Below, piece by piece: positions 1 to 8,830 of a stretch of DNA of 64,000 bases. The DNA is from Zavarzinella sp. (GTDB lineage: Bacteria > Planctomycetota > Planctomycetia > Gemmatales > Gemmataceae), in contig JAWKTI010000003.1 in the NCBI GenBank assembly GCA_041399155.1, positions 310,001-374,000 on the forward strand, read 5' to 3'. Within the stretch, counting starts at the first letter, position 1, and the number at the start of each line of letters is the position of its first letter. Position numbers and translations under genes: made by a program. A model generated the notes under the pieces. The model did not search any database and was not told the origin of the DNA. It worked only from the letters and a program-made list of their open reading frames with translations.

Positions 1-1
1 G

Positions 2-250
2 CAAGCAAATATCAAATCGATGTTCGAAGCCCCACGGTATGTCATCAAGTCAGGTGCTGTCATTATCAACCATGGGGAATATGTGCGGGAATATTTCGGC
101 AAAACGATCCATGTTCAACCCACATTTCAGACCGATTTCCTGCAGGAATTCACCCCCTGGTTTGCGAACAATTATTCATTGTCGCTGGCAAACTACCCTG
201 TGACCAGTGATTATCTGCCCCACGGCACCATTCCTGTAAAATGTGGGTGA
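2..250 (+). CDS. Formylmethanofuran dehydrogenase subunit A-like protein, C-terminal end (partial)
   Basis: The reading frame is open from the left edge and ends at TGA 248-250, so this is the last ~82 residues of a longer gene. The tail holds a P-R-Y-V-I-K-S-G segment followed by an acidic turn and F-G-K-T-I, which resembles the C-terminus of the amidohydrolase-type subunit A of formylmethanofuran dehydrogenase (FwdA/FhcA). In planctomycetes this subunit belongs to the tetrahydromethanopterin-linked C1-transfer pathway, where the formyltransferase/hydrolase complex releases formate. An internal ATG at 20 is not the true start, because the frame runs upstream of it. The rest of the operon is outside the window. 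The assignment rests on the tail motif only; another amidohydrolase-fold protein is possible. Confidence 0.62.
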   Translation, partial: QANIKSMFEAPRYVIKSGAVIINHGEYVREYFGKTIHVQPTFQTDFLQEFTPWFANNYSLSLANYPVTSDYLPHGTIPVKCG

Positions 251-323
251 TGAAAATTGCGTAGCTATGGATCCGATATTACCTACATAATGTTTTTACA
301 TCACCAACAACAATGGCGGCAAA

Positions 324-677
324 TCACTCTTCATCATAATCAGAATAGGTTCGATACCTTCGAGGTGGATTGCGATACCATTGAAGCATCTCTGGGTTGG
401 TTTGCCGAATTATTTGACTTAGCTTAGTTTGTTCGGCTTCAGTTTCTGGAATAAAGTCACGATAATCCCTTATTCTTGCAAGATAATGATAACCGCAATT
501 CCAACATGTCTTTAACGTTTCTTTTCGAGTCCATCCACCGATCGTAATCCAGTATAAATGAAAGGCAATAAATCGCTTTTGTATTGAAAATGCATGTACT
601 CTTTGACAATAAGGACAAAAATCTGCGACGACACCTAATTTTTCAAAATAATCTTTCTCTCCCCAGATAATGAACAT
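324..677 (-). CDS. Small zinc-ribbon protein of unknown function
   Basis: This is a 117-residue protein starting M-F-I-I-W-G. Two Cys pairs (C-P-Y-C near residue 21 and C-W-N-C near residue 58) are spaced like a zinc-ribbon knuckle. The C-terminus is charged and rich in Arg, Tyr and Asp/Glu. There is no signal peptide or membrane segment, so it is probably cytoplasmic. Proteins beginning with this M-F-x-I-W-G segment and carrying paired CxxC motifs are common in bacteria, but I know no defined function. It stands alone, converging with the C1 gene end to its left and downstream of the toroid/DUF4159 gene. Local base composition is more AT-rich than the neighbours. Confidence 0.7.
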   Translation of the reverse strand: MFIIWGEKDYFEKLGVVADFCPYCQRVHAFSIQKRFIAFHLYWITIGGWTRKETLKTCWNCGYHYLARIRDYRDFIPETEAEQTKLSQIIRQTNPEMLQWYRNPPRRYRTYSDYDEE

Positions 678-786
678 GTTGATTCCAGATTAATTGGGTC
701 AGTTATTTCATCTACGATATCATATATTTGCCACTTTTTCTACTTTCTAATCAACGAAAACTATCATGAATTGAATCAACTACAGT

Positions 787-3267
787 CTACTTCTGCAATG
801 AATAGAGCAGTGCTGCGGTGGCCAGACGGGAGGCGCTTTCCGGGTCGTAGCCTTTACAGGCACTGGAGCGGTTTTTTTCCAGGGCACAGCCGATATCGAT
901 CTTGCTGTAAATGATTACCCAGCGGTCGTTGCGTTTAATCCCTTCCAACATCGGCTTGACATCGCGGAAGTTCGCTTCAGCAGAGCCATCGTTCTTTTCC
1001 AGCCGGGCACGCACCTGGGATATCTGCTGGCCATTCAATTCGGCGCTATACAGCAGATCGTTCTCCGGGATGGTCACCAGCTTTTCGCCCGGAAACACTT
1101 TGTCTGTCAGTTGGCGAAAGGCTTTATCAAAATCACTGCTGCCACAACAGGCATCGGCCAGCAGGGTGCCCCCTGCTTCCAGATGGGCACGCAGGTTTTC
1201 TGCTTCGTTCGCATCGATGGTAAAACGCCCTTTGCCGTGCATGTACAGAAACTTATGGGCCCACAGTTCCGGGCCACGTCCAGGACGAACTTCCTGTTTG
1301 GCCAGCGATACATCCAGCTGAAACTTGTCGCGGGCATACAGTGCCAGGTTTCGCATCGCATTTTTCGCTGGCTGCCAGTCGCCACCATCGTGGCGAATCT
1401 GGGCAAGTTCAATCAGGTATCGAGCACCTTTTGGTACTTTCTGGTCGTTGTCCAGGATCTTCTGCTTATCCAGGCGAGGGCGGGGTGGTTCCAGCCCAGT
1501 GGCGTAGGCAATGATGTTTCCCGCCAGGCGATAGGCCATCCGGGCCCGATCGGTATTGACGACAATCTCATTGGGCTTTGGCATCAACTGGCCATCTTCC
1601 CAGAAACCTGCCAATGGCTGTGGGATAAACACCACCACCGTTTTGCAGCCACGTTCAATCGCATGGATGCGTTGTGCTTCCGGGATTTTTTCACTTTGAA
1701 ACATTTCTGCCGGAATCAACGTGTGGGAAGACCAGATTGGGTGCGTTGGTGCCAATGGCAGCAACGGCGATTCATCGCCAAATACTTCTTTGTCTGCCAT
1801 CAACTCTCGAAAGCCTTTCGCAAACTCCGGACTGCCACAGCACGCCTCGGCCATAATAAAGCCACCTTCATCCACATAGCGACGCAGCAAGCGTTTCTGG
1901 GCCGTTGTCAGTTGGGGTGCTTCGTGTCCGTTGATATACAGCACAGGTGATTGCAGCAACGTGGCCAGTTCATCATCAAATACTGCCTTGTTGGTCAGAT
2001 CGGCCAGGCGGGGGTCGTAATTCTGCCACGCAAGTGGCTGGCGTTTGAACAGTTCCCGCGAAGAATATTCCACCAGGTGCCTGGTGTCGGAATGCTTGCG
2101 ATTCCAGCCGGAATTAATGCCCGGGCGATCTCCCTGTTTATCGTAAGCGAACTTGCTAATCAAAATCGGCGTGCGGCCTTTTGACAAAAACAATAAGGCA
2201 AAACTGGTGGAAATTATCGAGTCACCATCAATGCCATTGCCAGAGCCCCATTCCCCACCTGGTTTCTGGTTCAGGTCCGAAACTTTGCGTTTCCCATCCT
2301 GCGTCCAACCTGTTAACAGCTCGCACCCTTCGCGGTACCAGTCGGCATCGCCAAGAAAGCGTTTGCCAGATAAACGCCCCAGCCGTTCGATGCCATAGAC
2401 ATTGTAAAACGAATGTGGTGTAAGTGTGAAAGCCAGATTTGCCCCCACCCAACGGTGGCCTTTCGCCAGTGCATCATCATCGGGGTAGACACCACAGTTT
2501 TTGGCAATTCCTGTCTTCGTATCTAGTCCTTGCAGGTTTTCGCCAAGTTCCTGGTTGGAAATATACAGGCCGCACAATCCTGCGACGGACATCGTCAGTG
2601 ATAGTTTGTTATCCGCATTGTTGTTGTAAACCCAGCCTGCCTGATCGAGACCTTCACGATTTCGGCCACCAGGCACCTGACTTTCGACGTAGTATTTGTG
2701 AATTGCTTCCCATACTTTGCGATCGACCTTGGCGCCTGCTTCCTGGCCAGCCCATAGACCTAGCATGGCGTATTGCGTATTGGAATTGTCACTCCAGCTA
2801 CGCTCGGTAGCATTGTACGTCCAGCCTTGCAGCGAGCCTCCGCCACCGAGTTTGCCGCCTTTGGTGACGGCAGCATCAATCAGCCAATTGACGTTACGCT
2901 GGATCAGGTTCAAGTCTCGGACATCACCGGCCTGTTGCAGCACCATTGTTTGCAGGCCCACCACGTACGTGTGCATCGGGACCAGGCTGCGAATATAGGT
3001 CAGGCCCCGTTTTACCACGGCATCGTCTGTGGGAACACCCGCAGTCAGCAGGGCCAGCATTGCCAGGCACGATGGTCCGCCTGGCTGCGCCACTGTAATG
3101 GTGCTGGATTCCCAATCCCAACGGTCGCCCCCACCGAAGCGTTGTTGTTCCTTCAGGAATTTGATGCCACGATCCATCGATTGCCGCACGCGGGCTGCCA
3201 GTGCCTCTTCGGCAGACGCACTTCCGGCGAACATGCTGATGGTCAGCAGACAGATCAGTGGTTTCAT
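787..3267 (-). CDS. Secreted alpha/alpha-toroid (prenyltransferase-like) protein with DUF4159 domains
   Basis: This is a protein of ~826 residues. I chose the ATG at 3267 because GAGGG lies ~9 bases before it; a TTG six codons upstream is less likely. The N-terminus is a Sec signal (MKPLICLLTISMFAGSASA). Residues ~15-370 are helical repeats with G-G-P-S-C-L-A and similar turns, like the squalene-hopene cyclase/terpenoid toroid fold, but no DxDD cyclase motif is evident. The second half holds two DUF4159-like units, each with an A-C-C-G-S segment (E-A-C-C-G-S and D-A-C-C-G-S). This architecture is typical of planctomycete cell-surface proteins. Function is unknown; a structural or binding role in the periplasm is inferred. 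Confidence 0.82.
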   Translation of the reverse strand: MKPLICLLTISMFAGSASAEEALAARVRQSMDRGIKFLKEQQRFGGGDRWDWESSTITVAQPGGPSCLAMLALLTAGVPTDDAVVKRGLTYIRSLVPMHTYVVGLQTMVLQQAGDVRDLNLIQRNVNWLIDAAVTKGGKLGGGGSLQGWTYNATERSWSDNSNTQYAMLGLWAGQEAGAKVDRKVWEAIHKYYVESQVPGGRNREGLDQAGWVYNNNADNKLSLTMSVAGLCGLYISNQELGENLQGLDTKTGIAKNCGVYPDDDALAKGHRWVGANLAFTLTPHSFYNVYGIERLGRLSGKRFLGDADWYREGCELLTGWTQDGKRKVSDLNQKPGGEWGSGNGIDGDSIISTSFALLFLSKGRTPILISKFAYDKQGDRPGINSGWNRKHSDTRHLVEYSSRELFKRQPLAWQNYDPRLADLTNKAVFDDELATLLQSPVLYINGHEAPQLTTAQKRLLRRYVDEGGFIMAEACCGSPEFAKGFRELMADKEVFGDESPLLPLAPTHPIWSSHTLIPAEMFQSEKIPEAQRIHAIERGCKTVVVFIPQPLAGFWEDGQLMPKPNEIVVNTDRARMAYRLAGNIIAYATGLEPPRPRLDKQKILDNDQKVPKGARYLIELAQIRHDGGDWQPAKNAMRNLALYARDKFQLDVSLAKQEVRPGRGPELWAHKFLYMHGKGRFTIDANEAENLRAHLEAGGTLLADACCGSSDFDKAFRQLTDKVFPGEKLVTIPENDLLYSAELNGQQISQVRARLEKNDGSAEANFRDVKPMLEGIKRNDRWVIIYSKIDIGCALEKNRSSACKGYDPESASRLATAALLYSLQK

Positions 3268-3671
3268 CGTACTATTCCCTCGCAAACTTACTTAACTAAT
3301 TGTAGGCGATTCCCTAACCAGGTGTGGAGCAAAATCCGCTGTCACTGGTGGCAGGCAGTCCTGCCCAGGAAAGGTGTTTTCCCCACTGTCTCATCAGGTG
3401 GGAGTACCTTGCAAAGCTTCATCGCCAGTGAACAAATCCGAATGCCAGATTGAGCATGGAAATTATTTCACTCTATATTAATATATCCAGAAGAATTCTA
3501 TAAAATGCAATTTTGTTCAGTTTTGTTGCAACACAGCCTCAGAAAATATGCCACAAGTTCTTAATTTGAAAGAATTTGTGACAATAGAAAAAATTTTGGG
3601 AATTTTTGCAAAATAGCGATCACCCCCACAGATTGCGGGAGAATTTATAGTGTACAGAAATGCAAAATCGG
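3268..3671. other. Intergenic region, AT-rich
   Basis: About 400 bases between two leftward genes. It should contain the promoter of the toroid/DUF4159 gene. The stretch 3460-3660 is AT-rich, but I see no convincing coding frame, hairpin terminator or repeat. Confidence 0.5.
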
Positions 3672-4487
3672 TTACTTTTTCTCAACTGGGGTGCCTGGTT
3701 TCCAACCCAGAACCACCGTCGTCGGTGCTGCAGGCTTTTGACTCAGGCCAAAAGAAAAGTGGTTTGTTGTTGTGGCATTCACCTGTGGATCCAGGCCATC
3801 GAGAAATTCGTCCGCACTAAGCAGTGTGTCTGGCTGTCCGTTGAATGCATAGGCCATCGGAAACAGATATCGCTTCGGTTTTAATGAAGAAACAACTTCG
3901 CGTGCCATTTCACCATTGATCATGTAGACACCGCCCACGGGCACAAAGAGCACATCAACTGGGCCAATTGCTTCGATTTCTGCCTTCGATAGTGTGTGGC
4001 CAAGGTAGCCGAGGTGGCAGAATGTGACCCCTTCCATCTCGACCACGAATGTGGAATTTTTGCCCCACTTTTTCCCTTCTAGTGCATCTCGATAATTCCC
4101 AACGGTGCGTATCCGATAGGTTTCCTCGCCCACTGCACTTTTTTCGTCGATCAGGTTCCAGTCCCACGGTTTACCAGGATTTGCTTTTTTGTACCCACGA
4201 AATACTTTCACTTTACCGGTATCAGCACCTTCGATGCTTTGTTCCAGACGATCTTTGTCCGCATCGGGGTGACATTGGCAGACAATATCTGCTTTGACCT
4301 TACCTTCCCGAGGAAACTCTTCCATCACGTGGGGATCAAATGCCACCACTCGCCCGGAAGGTGAAGTAATGGTGAAAAAAGCCTGGCCATACCAACGCAC
4401 GGTGAATTGCTTGTCCGCATCTTTTGGCTGAGCTGAACAGATGGTGGCTAAGCCAAACAATACTGAAAATAATGAGATTATTTTCAT
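3672..4487 (-). CDS. Secreted metallo-beta-lactamase-fold hydrolase (UlaG-like)
   Basis: The 271-residue product begins at ATG 4487, which has AGGAG seven bases upstream. The first 19 residues form a Sec signal peptide (MKIISLFSVLFGLATICSA). The body matches the compact MBL-fold UlaG-like/PF13483 group: the W-Y-G-Q-A-F-F-T-I opening, a D-P-H segment, C-Q-C-H-P-D-A-D in place of the usual HxHxDH loop, and H-L-G-Y-L-G-H further on. The signal suggests a periplasmic enzyme. The substrate is unknown. It is a single gene with its own promoter region; the next gene upstream is 350 bases away on the same strand. Confidence 0.75.
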   Translation of the reverse strand: MKIISLFSVLFGLATICSAQPKDADKQFTVRWYGQAFFTITSPSGRVVAFDPHVMEEFPREGKVKADIVCQCHPDADKDRLEQSIEGADTGKVKVFRGYKKANPGKPWDWNLIDEKSAVGEETYRIRTVGNYRDALEGKKWGKNSTFVVEMEGVTFCHLGYLGHTLSKAEIEAIGPVDVLFVPVGGVYMINGEMAREVVSSLKPKRYLFPMAYAFNGQPDTLLSADEFLDGLDPQVNATTTNHFSFGLSQKPAAPTTVVLGWKPGTPVEKK

Positions 4488-4840
4488 GGTTTTCTCCTGC
4501 AAATTGCACGCACTCGTTACATGCCAGAAGTACAAACTGGCTATTAATAGTCTATAGCAACATGCAACCGACTGTAACCCGTCAGAAGGAGTAAATTAAC
4601 ATCTCTTGGTGCCCGGCAAGAAAGTAAGCTAGTGCGGTTTTCGAACATTTGTGATCACGGCTGTTTCAGGCTTATTGTCTTTTGGCCCTGAAGGGGCCAA
4701 ATTTATTATCCAGCCAGCTCAATTCCTGTTGTTCACTACAAGAATTACAGCATTAAGTAATTGTCTCTAAGGAAAGATTCGTCGAATTGAACTCAAAATA
4801 CTGAAAACCGCTCTAAGCAACACAATTCTCACCAGCGTGT
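4488..4840. other. Intergenic region with one hairpin
   Basis: About 350 bases containing the promoter of the MBL-fold gene and the 3' end of the FAD-oxidoreductase transcript. The only clear structure is the hairpin at 4682-4700, listed separately. No coding frame is convincing. Confidence 0.5.
4682..4700. terminator. GC-rich hairpin, possible terminator
   Basis: TTGGCCC and GGGCCAA form a perfect seven-pair stem around a five-base loop. The hairpin is 140 bases past the stop of the leftward FAD-oxidoreductase gene. There is no strong T-run on either side, so it may be a weak or Rho-assisted terminator, or only a processing structure. Confidence 0.35.
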
Positions 4841-6154
4841 TTACTGATGCTGCACCACCTGTTGCAGCTTGCGGCGGGTGCGCCAATAAACATCTTCCAT
4901 CAGAATGTGGGCGAATTCACCATTTCTGCCCACGCTGTGCAGACCATCGATGCCACTGGACTGGGCAAACTGCTGGCGACGCTGTTCATATTCCAGCGAA
5001 TAAATCGGGTACGCCAGTGGGGTGCGTAGTACTCGACAGCCCCGATAGCGACTGCGAATATCCGGAATCAATTCCTGCAGATGATCCACACAGTAATTGC
5101 CAAGCTCATCATCGGACATGGTCCAATGGCCATCGCCCACCTTACTGCCGATATCCACTGTCAGCAGTGTGGAGCCTTCTGGTGCACTCCATGGCATCGA
5201 CAGTGGGGTTTCGGTCAGTCGGAAGTAGGGCAGGTGCTTTTCGGGAGTCCACAGCACCACATCAGGCAGCAAGCCACGTCCATTGAGCCGCAGATTCACA
5301 AAAATCATCGCACGGTATTTGAATTGGGCCAGATCATCCAGTGTGGTGGTGCCGGAAACCAGTTTGGGCAACACATGCACGGGTGCGGTGCTGATGACGG
5401 TGCTGCACGGGATATCCTGTTCGTTTACCCGCACACCCACCACGCGTTCCTGTTCCACATAGATTTTCTGCACTGGCGAACTAGTCTGCACCGAATCCAT
5501 CACATCGCGGGCCATGTGGCCCAGCATTGCCCCCAGCCCACCATTGGGATAAACATGCCACACGTGGGGAGATTCCTGCAACGTGGTGGCATAACCCACT
5601 GCGACAGTGCGTTTTGTCCAACTGCCCGCCATCCGCAGCATGATGGTGCGGAGAATGCCCGACGTCATTTTGTTGCCCACTGCAGGCGATAATTCGTTGC
5701 CCGGCAGGCCAGACCATGCTTCAGTCAGTGGAATTGCTATTTCACGAGCCAGATTGTCGCCATATGCTTCGCGAAACCAATCAGCGACATTGGTAGCCGG
5801 GTGTCGATTCAATAGCCCTTTGAATTTGGAAGCCAGAGCACTCAGCATGTAACGTGGTTGAGCCAGCAGACCGAAGGGATAACGGGCCACTTTGTGCCGC
5901 AGCCAGACACTTTCTCCGTATCTTGGGACATTACGACAGTTCGCCGAATACCCCACTGCGGCTGCCAGGCGAGTGGTAATAAAGTGGGCCCCGAAATCGT
6001 ACGTAAAGCCATCTTTATCGTGAAAACTCTGGGCAAGGCCGGCCAGTTTTGGCCCTGCCTCAAATAAACGGAATGGCACCTGATGAGATCGCAGGTAGCG
6101 TGCTGCTGTCAGACCTGCCAGCCCCCCACCGAGAATGACTATGGGGTGTTTCAT
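4841..6154 (-). CDS. FAD-dependent oxidoreductase, protoporphyrinogen-oxidase/amine-oxidase-like
   Basis: This is a 437-residue flavoprotein. The start ATG at 6154 overlaps the stop of the upstream methyltransferase in an ATGA arrangement, so the two are translationally coupled. The dinucleotide-binding fold is clear: I-L-G-G-G-L-A-G-L-T-A-A with an acidic residue at the end of beta-2 (F-E-A-G). Later segments (Y-D-F-G-A-H-F, and Y-P-N-G-G-L-G-A-M followed by the second FAD-contact strand) match the amine-oxidase/HemG/UDP-galactopyranose-mutase-like group. Pairing with a zinc-ribbon methyltransferase suggests work on a glycan or a lipid-linked or small-molecule substrate, not haem synthesis. 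The exact substrate cannot be read from sequence. Confidence 0.78.
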   Translation of the reverse strand: MKHPIVILGGGLAGLTAARYLRSHQVPFRLFEAGPKLAGLAQSFHDKDGFTYDFGAHFITTRLAAAVGYSANCRNVPRYGESVWLRHKVARYPFGLLAQPRYMLSALASKFKGLLNRHPATNVADWFREAYGDNLAREIAIPLTEAWSGLPGNELSPAVGNKMTSGILRTIMLRMAGSWTKRTVAVGYATTLQESPHVWHVYPNGGLGAMLGHMARDVMDSVQTSSPVQKIYVEQERVVGVRVNEQDIPCSTVISTAPVHVLPKLVSGTTTLDDLAQFKYRAMIFVNLRLNGRGLLPDVVLWTPEKHLPYFRLTETPLSMPWSAPEGSTLLTVDIGSKVGDGHWTMSDDELGNYCVDHLQELIPDIRSRYRGCRVLRTPLAYPIYSLEYEQRRQQFAQSSGIDGLHSVGRNGEFAHILMEDVYWRTRRKLQQVVQHQ

Positions 6155-7179
6155 CGCACTGCCTCCGATGAGTGGTGGGGTTTTTCGAAGATTCCATGCA
6201 GGATCGATCCTTTGCCAACCCATTTCAGCATGGTATCCAGAATGGTGAAGATTCCTAACGAAACGGGCGAATGCAGCGTGAAGCGACGCACTAGCCACTT
6301 CGGTGCCTGCCAGTCGACCAGCAGATTATGGATGGAGTAGACCCAGTTTACCGGACTGGTAGCGGTGCGTACCGAAACCGTCTGAAAGCCTGCTTTTTCA
6401 GCCAGTTTTGCAAGTGAACCGCGATCGAACAGATACCAGTGCCGTGGGAAGTGATACCCACCCCAATGTCGGCCACCAAAAATCTGAAAATCGAACCCGG
6501 CGGTGCTGTCGGTGACAATAATCAGTCGCCCACCTGATTTTAATAATTCTGCCGCCCGTTTGAGTAATCGATCCGGGTGGGCCACATGTTCTACCGTCAT
6601 GATTAGAAAAATGCGGTCGTAATGCTGTGTAGGCAAGTTTACTTCGTGCAGATCGCCGTGCTGCACATTAAGACCGCGTTTCTGGGCGGCAGCAACCGCA
6701 CGTGGATCCAGATCCAGACCACTTAACTGCCAGCCAGACTTGCCGTATTGCTGCAATAATTTCAGATGGAAGCCATCGCCGCACCCGACATCGAGAATCT
6801 GGGCGTTGTCTGGCAGGTTGCGGCACCACTTCAGCAGGCGTTTGGCTTCCAGCCGGCAGCGAACCTTGTAAATGAAGCCAAAATCTTCTTCCTGAAACTG
6901 GAAAGCGTGGTAATTGTTCGGGTAAATTCGGGCAAATTCCGCTTCATCCGGCCGCGGATTCAGGTAAACCACCCCACAGTGGGGGCATTTCACAGCCAGA
7001 AAAGTATCCGGACAGGTGCGGTATTCAAAATCTTCGCCAAGCCCCACTGGTTCTGCATCATCGGTGCCACATATGCAGCAATGTGCGGGCACTAATGTTA
7101 AACCTGGCAGTGTAGGTGAAATTTGCGGCCTGGTTGCGGGTAATCGCTCCGTTTCCGGCAATTGAGTCATCACATTCAT
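6151..7179 (-). CDS. Class I SAM-dependent methyltransferase with N-terminal zinc ribbon
   Basis: The 342-residue protein begins with a zinc-binding region: C-C-I-C near residue 33 and C-P-H-C-G-V-V-Y-L-N-P-R-P, a module common in sugar and natural-product methyltransferases. A Rossmann methyltransferase core follows, with motif I I-L-D-V-G-C-G-D-G and the acidic end of beta-2 in G-L-D-L-D-P. The C-terminal ~60 residues are hydrophobic and amphipathic, suggesting membrane association. It is the first gene of a two-gene operon with the FAD oxidoreductase (ATGA overlap). No clear Shine-Dalgarno precedes ATG 7179; an alternative start lies three codons in. Confidence 0.82.
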   Translation of the reverse strand: MNVMTQLPETERLPATRPQISPTLPGLTLVPAHCCICGTDDAEPVGLGEDFEYRTCPDTFLAVKCPHCGVVYLNPRPDEAEFARIYPNNYHAFQFQEEDFGFIYKVRCRLEAKRLLKWCRNLPDNAQILDVGCGDGFHLKLLQQYGKSGWQLSGLDLDPRAVAAAQKRGLNVQHGDLHEVNLPTQHYDRIFLIMTVEHVAHPDRLLKRAAELLKSGGRLIIVTDSTAGFDFQIFGGRHWGGYHFPRHWYLFDRGSLAKLAEKAGFQTVSVRTATSPVNWVYSIHNLLVDWQAPKWLVRRFTLHSPVSLGIFTILDTMLKWVGKGSILHGIFEKPHHSSEAVR

Positions 7180-7311
7180 TCAAGCAGTCCGTGCGTGCGA
7201 GTCACAGGAGGGTACATTGCAAATATAGACCATCAGATCCCTTCTGGATGGGTGAAAAGTGGGAGATTCTGATGAAAAATAACGCCAAAATGAGAATTAA
7301 CTCATGAAAAT

Positions 7312-7593
7312 CTATTCTTTTTCGTCTGCTGGAGCACCTTTTTGTTCCCGCAGATAGTTCTGCCGTTGGAATTGATATTCTTCCGGCGTGGGCAGTTGCA
7401 GCTCAATCAATTGTTCTTTGCTGTAGCGGTCGAACATCTTTTGCAGGAAAGGGATGCACCAGCCACAGCCGGTACCAGCACCCCCACATTGGGATAACTG
7501 GCTGGCTACTTTGGGATGTTCAAAGCGCAGAAACTTTTCCAGTTTCCGGCGGGAAACGCGAAAGCACAAGCAGACGTTGTCATCTAAGTCCAT
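7312..7593 (-). CDS. BFD-type (2Fe-2S)-binding ferredoxin-like protein
   Basis: The 93-residue protein matches the bacterioferritin-associated ferredoxin (Fer2_BFD) fold. Cluster ligands are visible as C-L-C near residues 8-10 and as C-G-G-A-G-T-G-C-G-W-C in the middle. The spacing between the two halves suits a [2Fe-2S] centre. A charged C-terminal tail of ~30 residues extends beyond the domain. It starts nine bases after the stop of the DUF1573 gene and is probably cotranscribed with it. In other bacteria BFD domains mobilise iron from ferritin or feed electrons to larger enzymes; which applies here is unknown. Confidence 0.8.
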   Translation of the reverse strand: MDLDDNVCLCFRVSRRKLEKFLRFEHPKVASQLSQCGGAGTGCGWCIPFLQKMFDRYSKEQLIELQLPTPEEYQFQRQNYLREQKGAPADEKE

Positions 7594-7602
7594 ACTGCGT
7601 AA

Positions 7603-8637
7603 CTACTTAGCAACGCCAGTCGCTGAAACGGAAACATCCAAACTGCCCAGATCGGTTACGATGGTCAGTTTGTGCTCTTTCAGCCCGACAGTGGCGGGCT
7701 GGCAGGAAATGGAAACCGATTGCGAAACCCCACCGATGCTCATTCCGGGACTGGCGGTAAATTCTTCGGTCTGGCCATCGATGCGGATAATTTTGAACTC
7801 TTTGCTGGCACGCACAATAATGTTGCGTGAGTCTTTTTCGCCCACAATAATATTCTGAAATGCAATATTATTGGATGGCAATATACTCAGCGGTGCCCGC
7901 ACAATTGCCTGAACGGAAACCGTCAGGTTCTGCCGATCATTCGTTTCCAGGGTAATCTGCTCGTCTAAATCGCCCACGGGTGCATCCTTGCTGAGCGTGG
8001 CGGTAATCACATATTCCAGTTTGCCGGTTTTGCCCCACCGTGGGATCGCTGTTACTTCCAGCATCTCTTTATTAAAGGTCACGCGATCAATCTGCCAGTT
8101 CGGCACGGTGCCCTGATAGGTCAGCACCAACGATTTCGGCTGGGTGGTAGTGCCCACAGCGATCTGGCCGAAATTGATCGACCCAGGGGTGTAGACAATG
8201 TCCGCACGGCTGACAGCAGTCAGTTCCAGCACTGCAGTAGATTTAAAAACTTCTTTGGTCTTCGGATCGGTACCTGCGAAAGTAATTGGCAGCGATACCC
8301 GCTTGAAGCCAGTCACTTTGGAAGTATCGATCTTCACTTCCAGAAAACCTTTCTGCATTGGTTCCAGTTGGCGGGTGTAATCGGAAATGCTGATGCAGTT
8401 GCAACTGGGCTTCAGTTCTACAATATCCATGCGGACTGCATACAGGTTAGACAGGGTAAAACGGTGCACCTTCACAGTACCTTGTGGCACGGTGCCAAAG
8501 TTGTGCTGAATGACAGGTGGGGGTGCGGTATCTTTGCCGGTAAAAAACTTGTTTGCCCACGGTCCGGTGGCGCCTTCTTGTGCAGAAAGCACCAGACAGG
8601 TGCATCCCAGAAGTAATACCGAACAAAACTGCCGCAT
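7603..8637 (-). CDS. Secreted DUF1573 (Ig-like) domain protein
   Basis: The start at ATG 8637 is chosen because GAGGGAGA sits 6-12 bases upstream. The 344-residue product has an N-terminal signal sequence ending near L-S-A-Q; an L-L-G-C in the signal could be a lipobox, but its -2 residue is atypical. Residues ~40-130 hold the DUF1573 signature: F-G-T-V-P-Q-G ... L-K-P-S-C-N-C ... then a beta-sandwich repeat. Two or three further Ig-like beta-sandwich units follow (S-I-N-F-G-Q-I-A-V-G; N-I-A-F-Q-N-I-I-V-G). DUF1573 proteins are periplasmic or surface proteins of unknown function, abundant in planctomycetes. The BFD ferredoxin gene follows nine bases downstream. Confidence 0.83.
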   Translation of the reverse strand: MRQFCSVLLLGCTCLVLSAQEGATGPWANKFFTGKDTAPPPVIQHNFGTVPQGTVKVHRFTLSNLYAVRMDIVELKPSCNCISISDYTRQLEPMQKGFLEVKIDTSKVTGFKRVSLPITFAGTDPKTKEVFKSTAVLELTAVSRADIVYTPGSINFGQIAVGTTTQPKSLVLTYQGTVPNWQIDRVTFNKEMLEVTAIPRWGKTGKLEYVITATLSKDAPVGDLDEQITLETNDRQNLTVSVQAIVRAPLSILPSNNIAFQNIIVGEKDSRNIIVRASKEFKIIRIDGQTEEFTASPGMSIGGVSQSVSISCQPATVGLKEHKLTIVTDLGSLDVSVSATGVAK

Positions 8638-8830
8638 CAGGTTCTCCCTCTGCATATCCGATTCGAGTTTTCTTAACAGTATAGTTTACTTCGTTTTTCA
8701 AGTACCGTGGGGATATCCACACAAAATAGACGAAAAGAAATCGTTAGCACGATAAAATGGATCAAATCAGTTCGTCAGCCCGCAAAACAGGGCAGAATGG
8801 GTAGTTTGTGCGGATTTTGCAGCCCCGCCA

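Noticed and set aside
1111..1950. 279-codon plus-strand frame inside the toroid/DUF4159 gene
   Set aside because: Antisense to a well-supported gene; composition is that of the complement, with no Shine-Dalgarno.
7860..7905. GCAATATTATT words inside the DUF1573 gene as another dyad
   Set aside because: They lie in coding sequence and do not form a clean inverted repeat.
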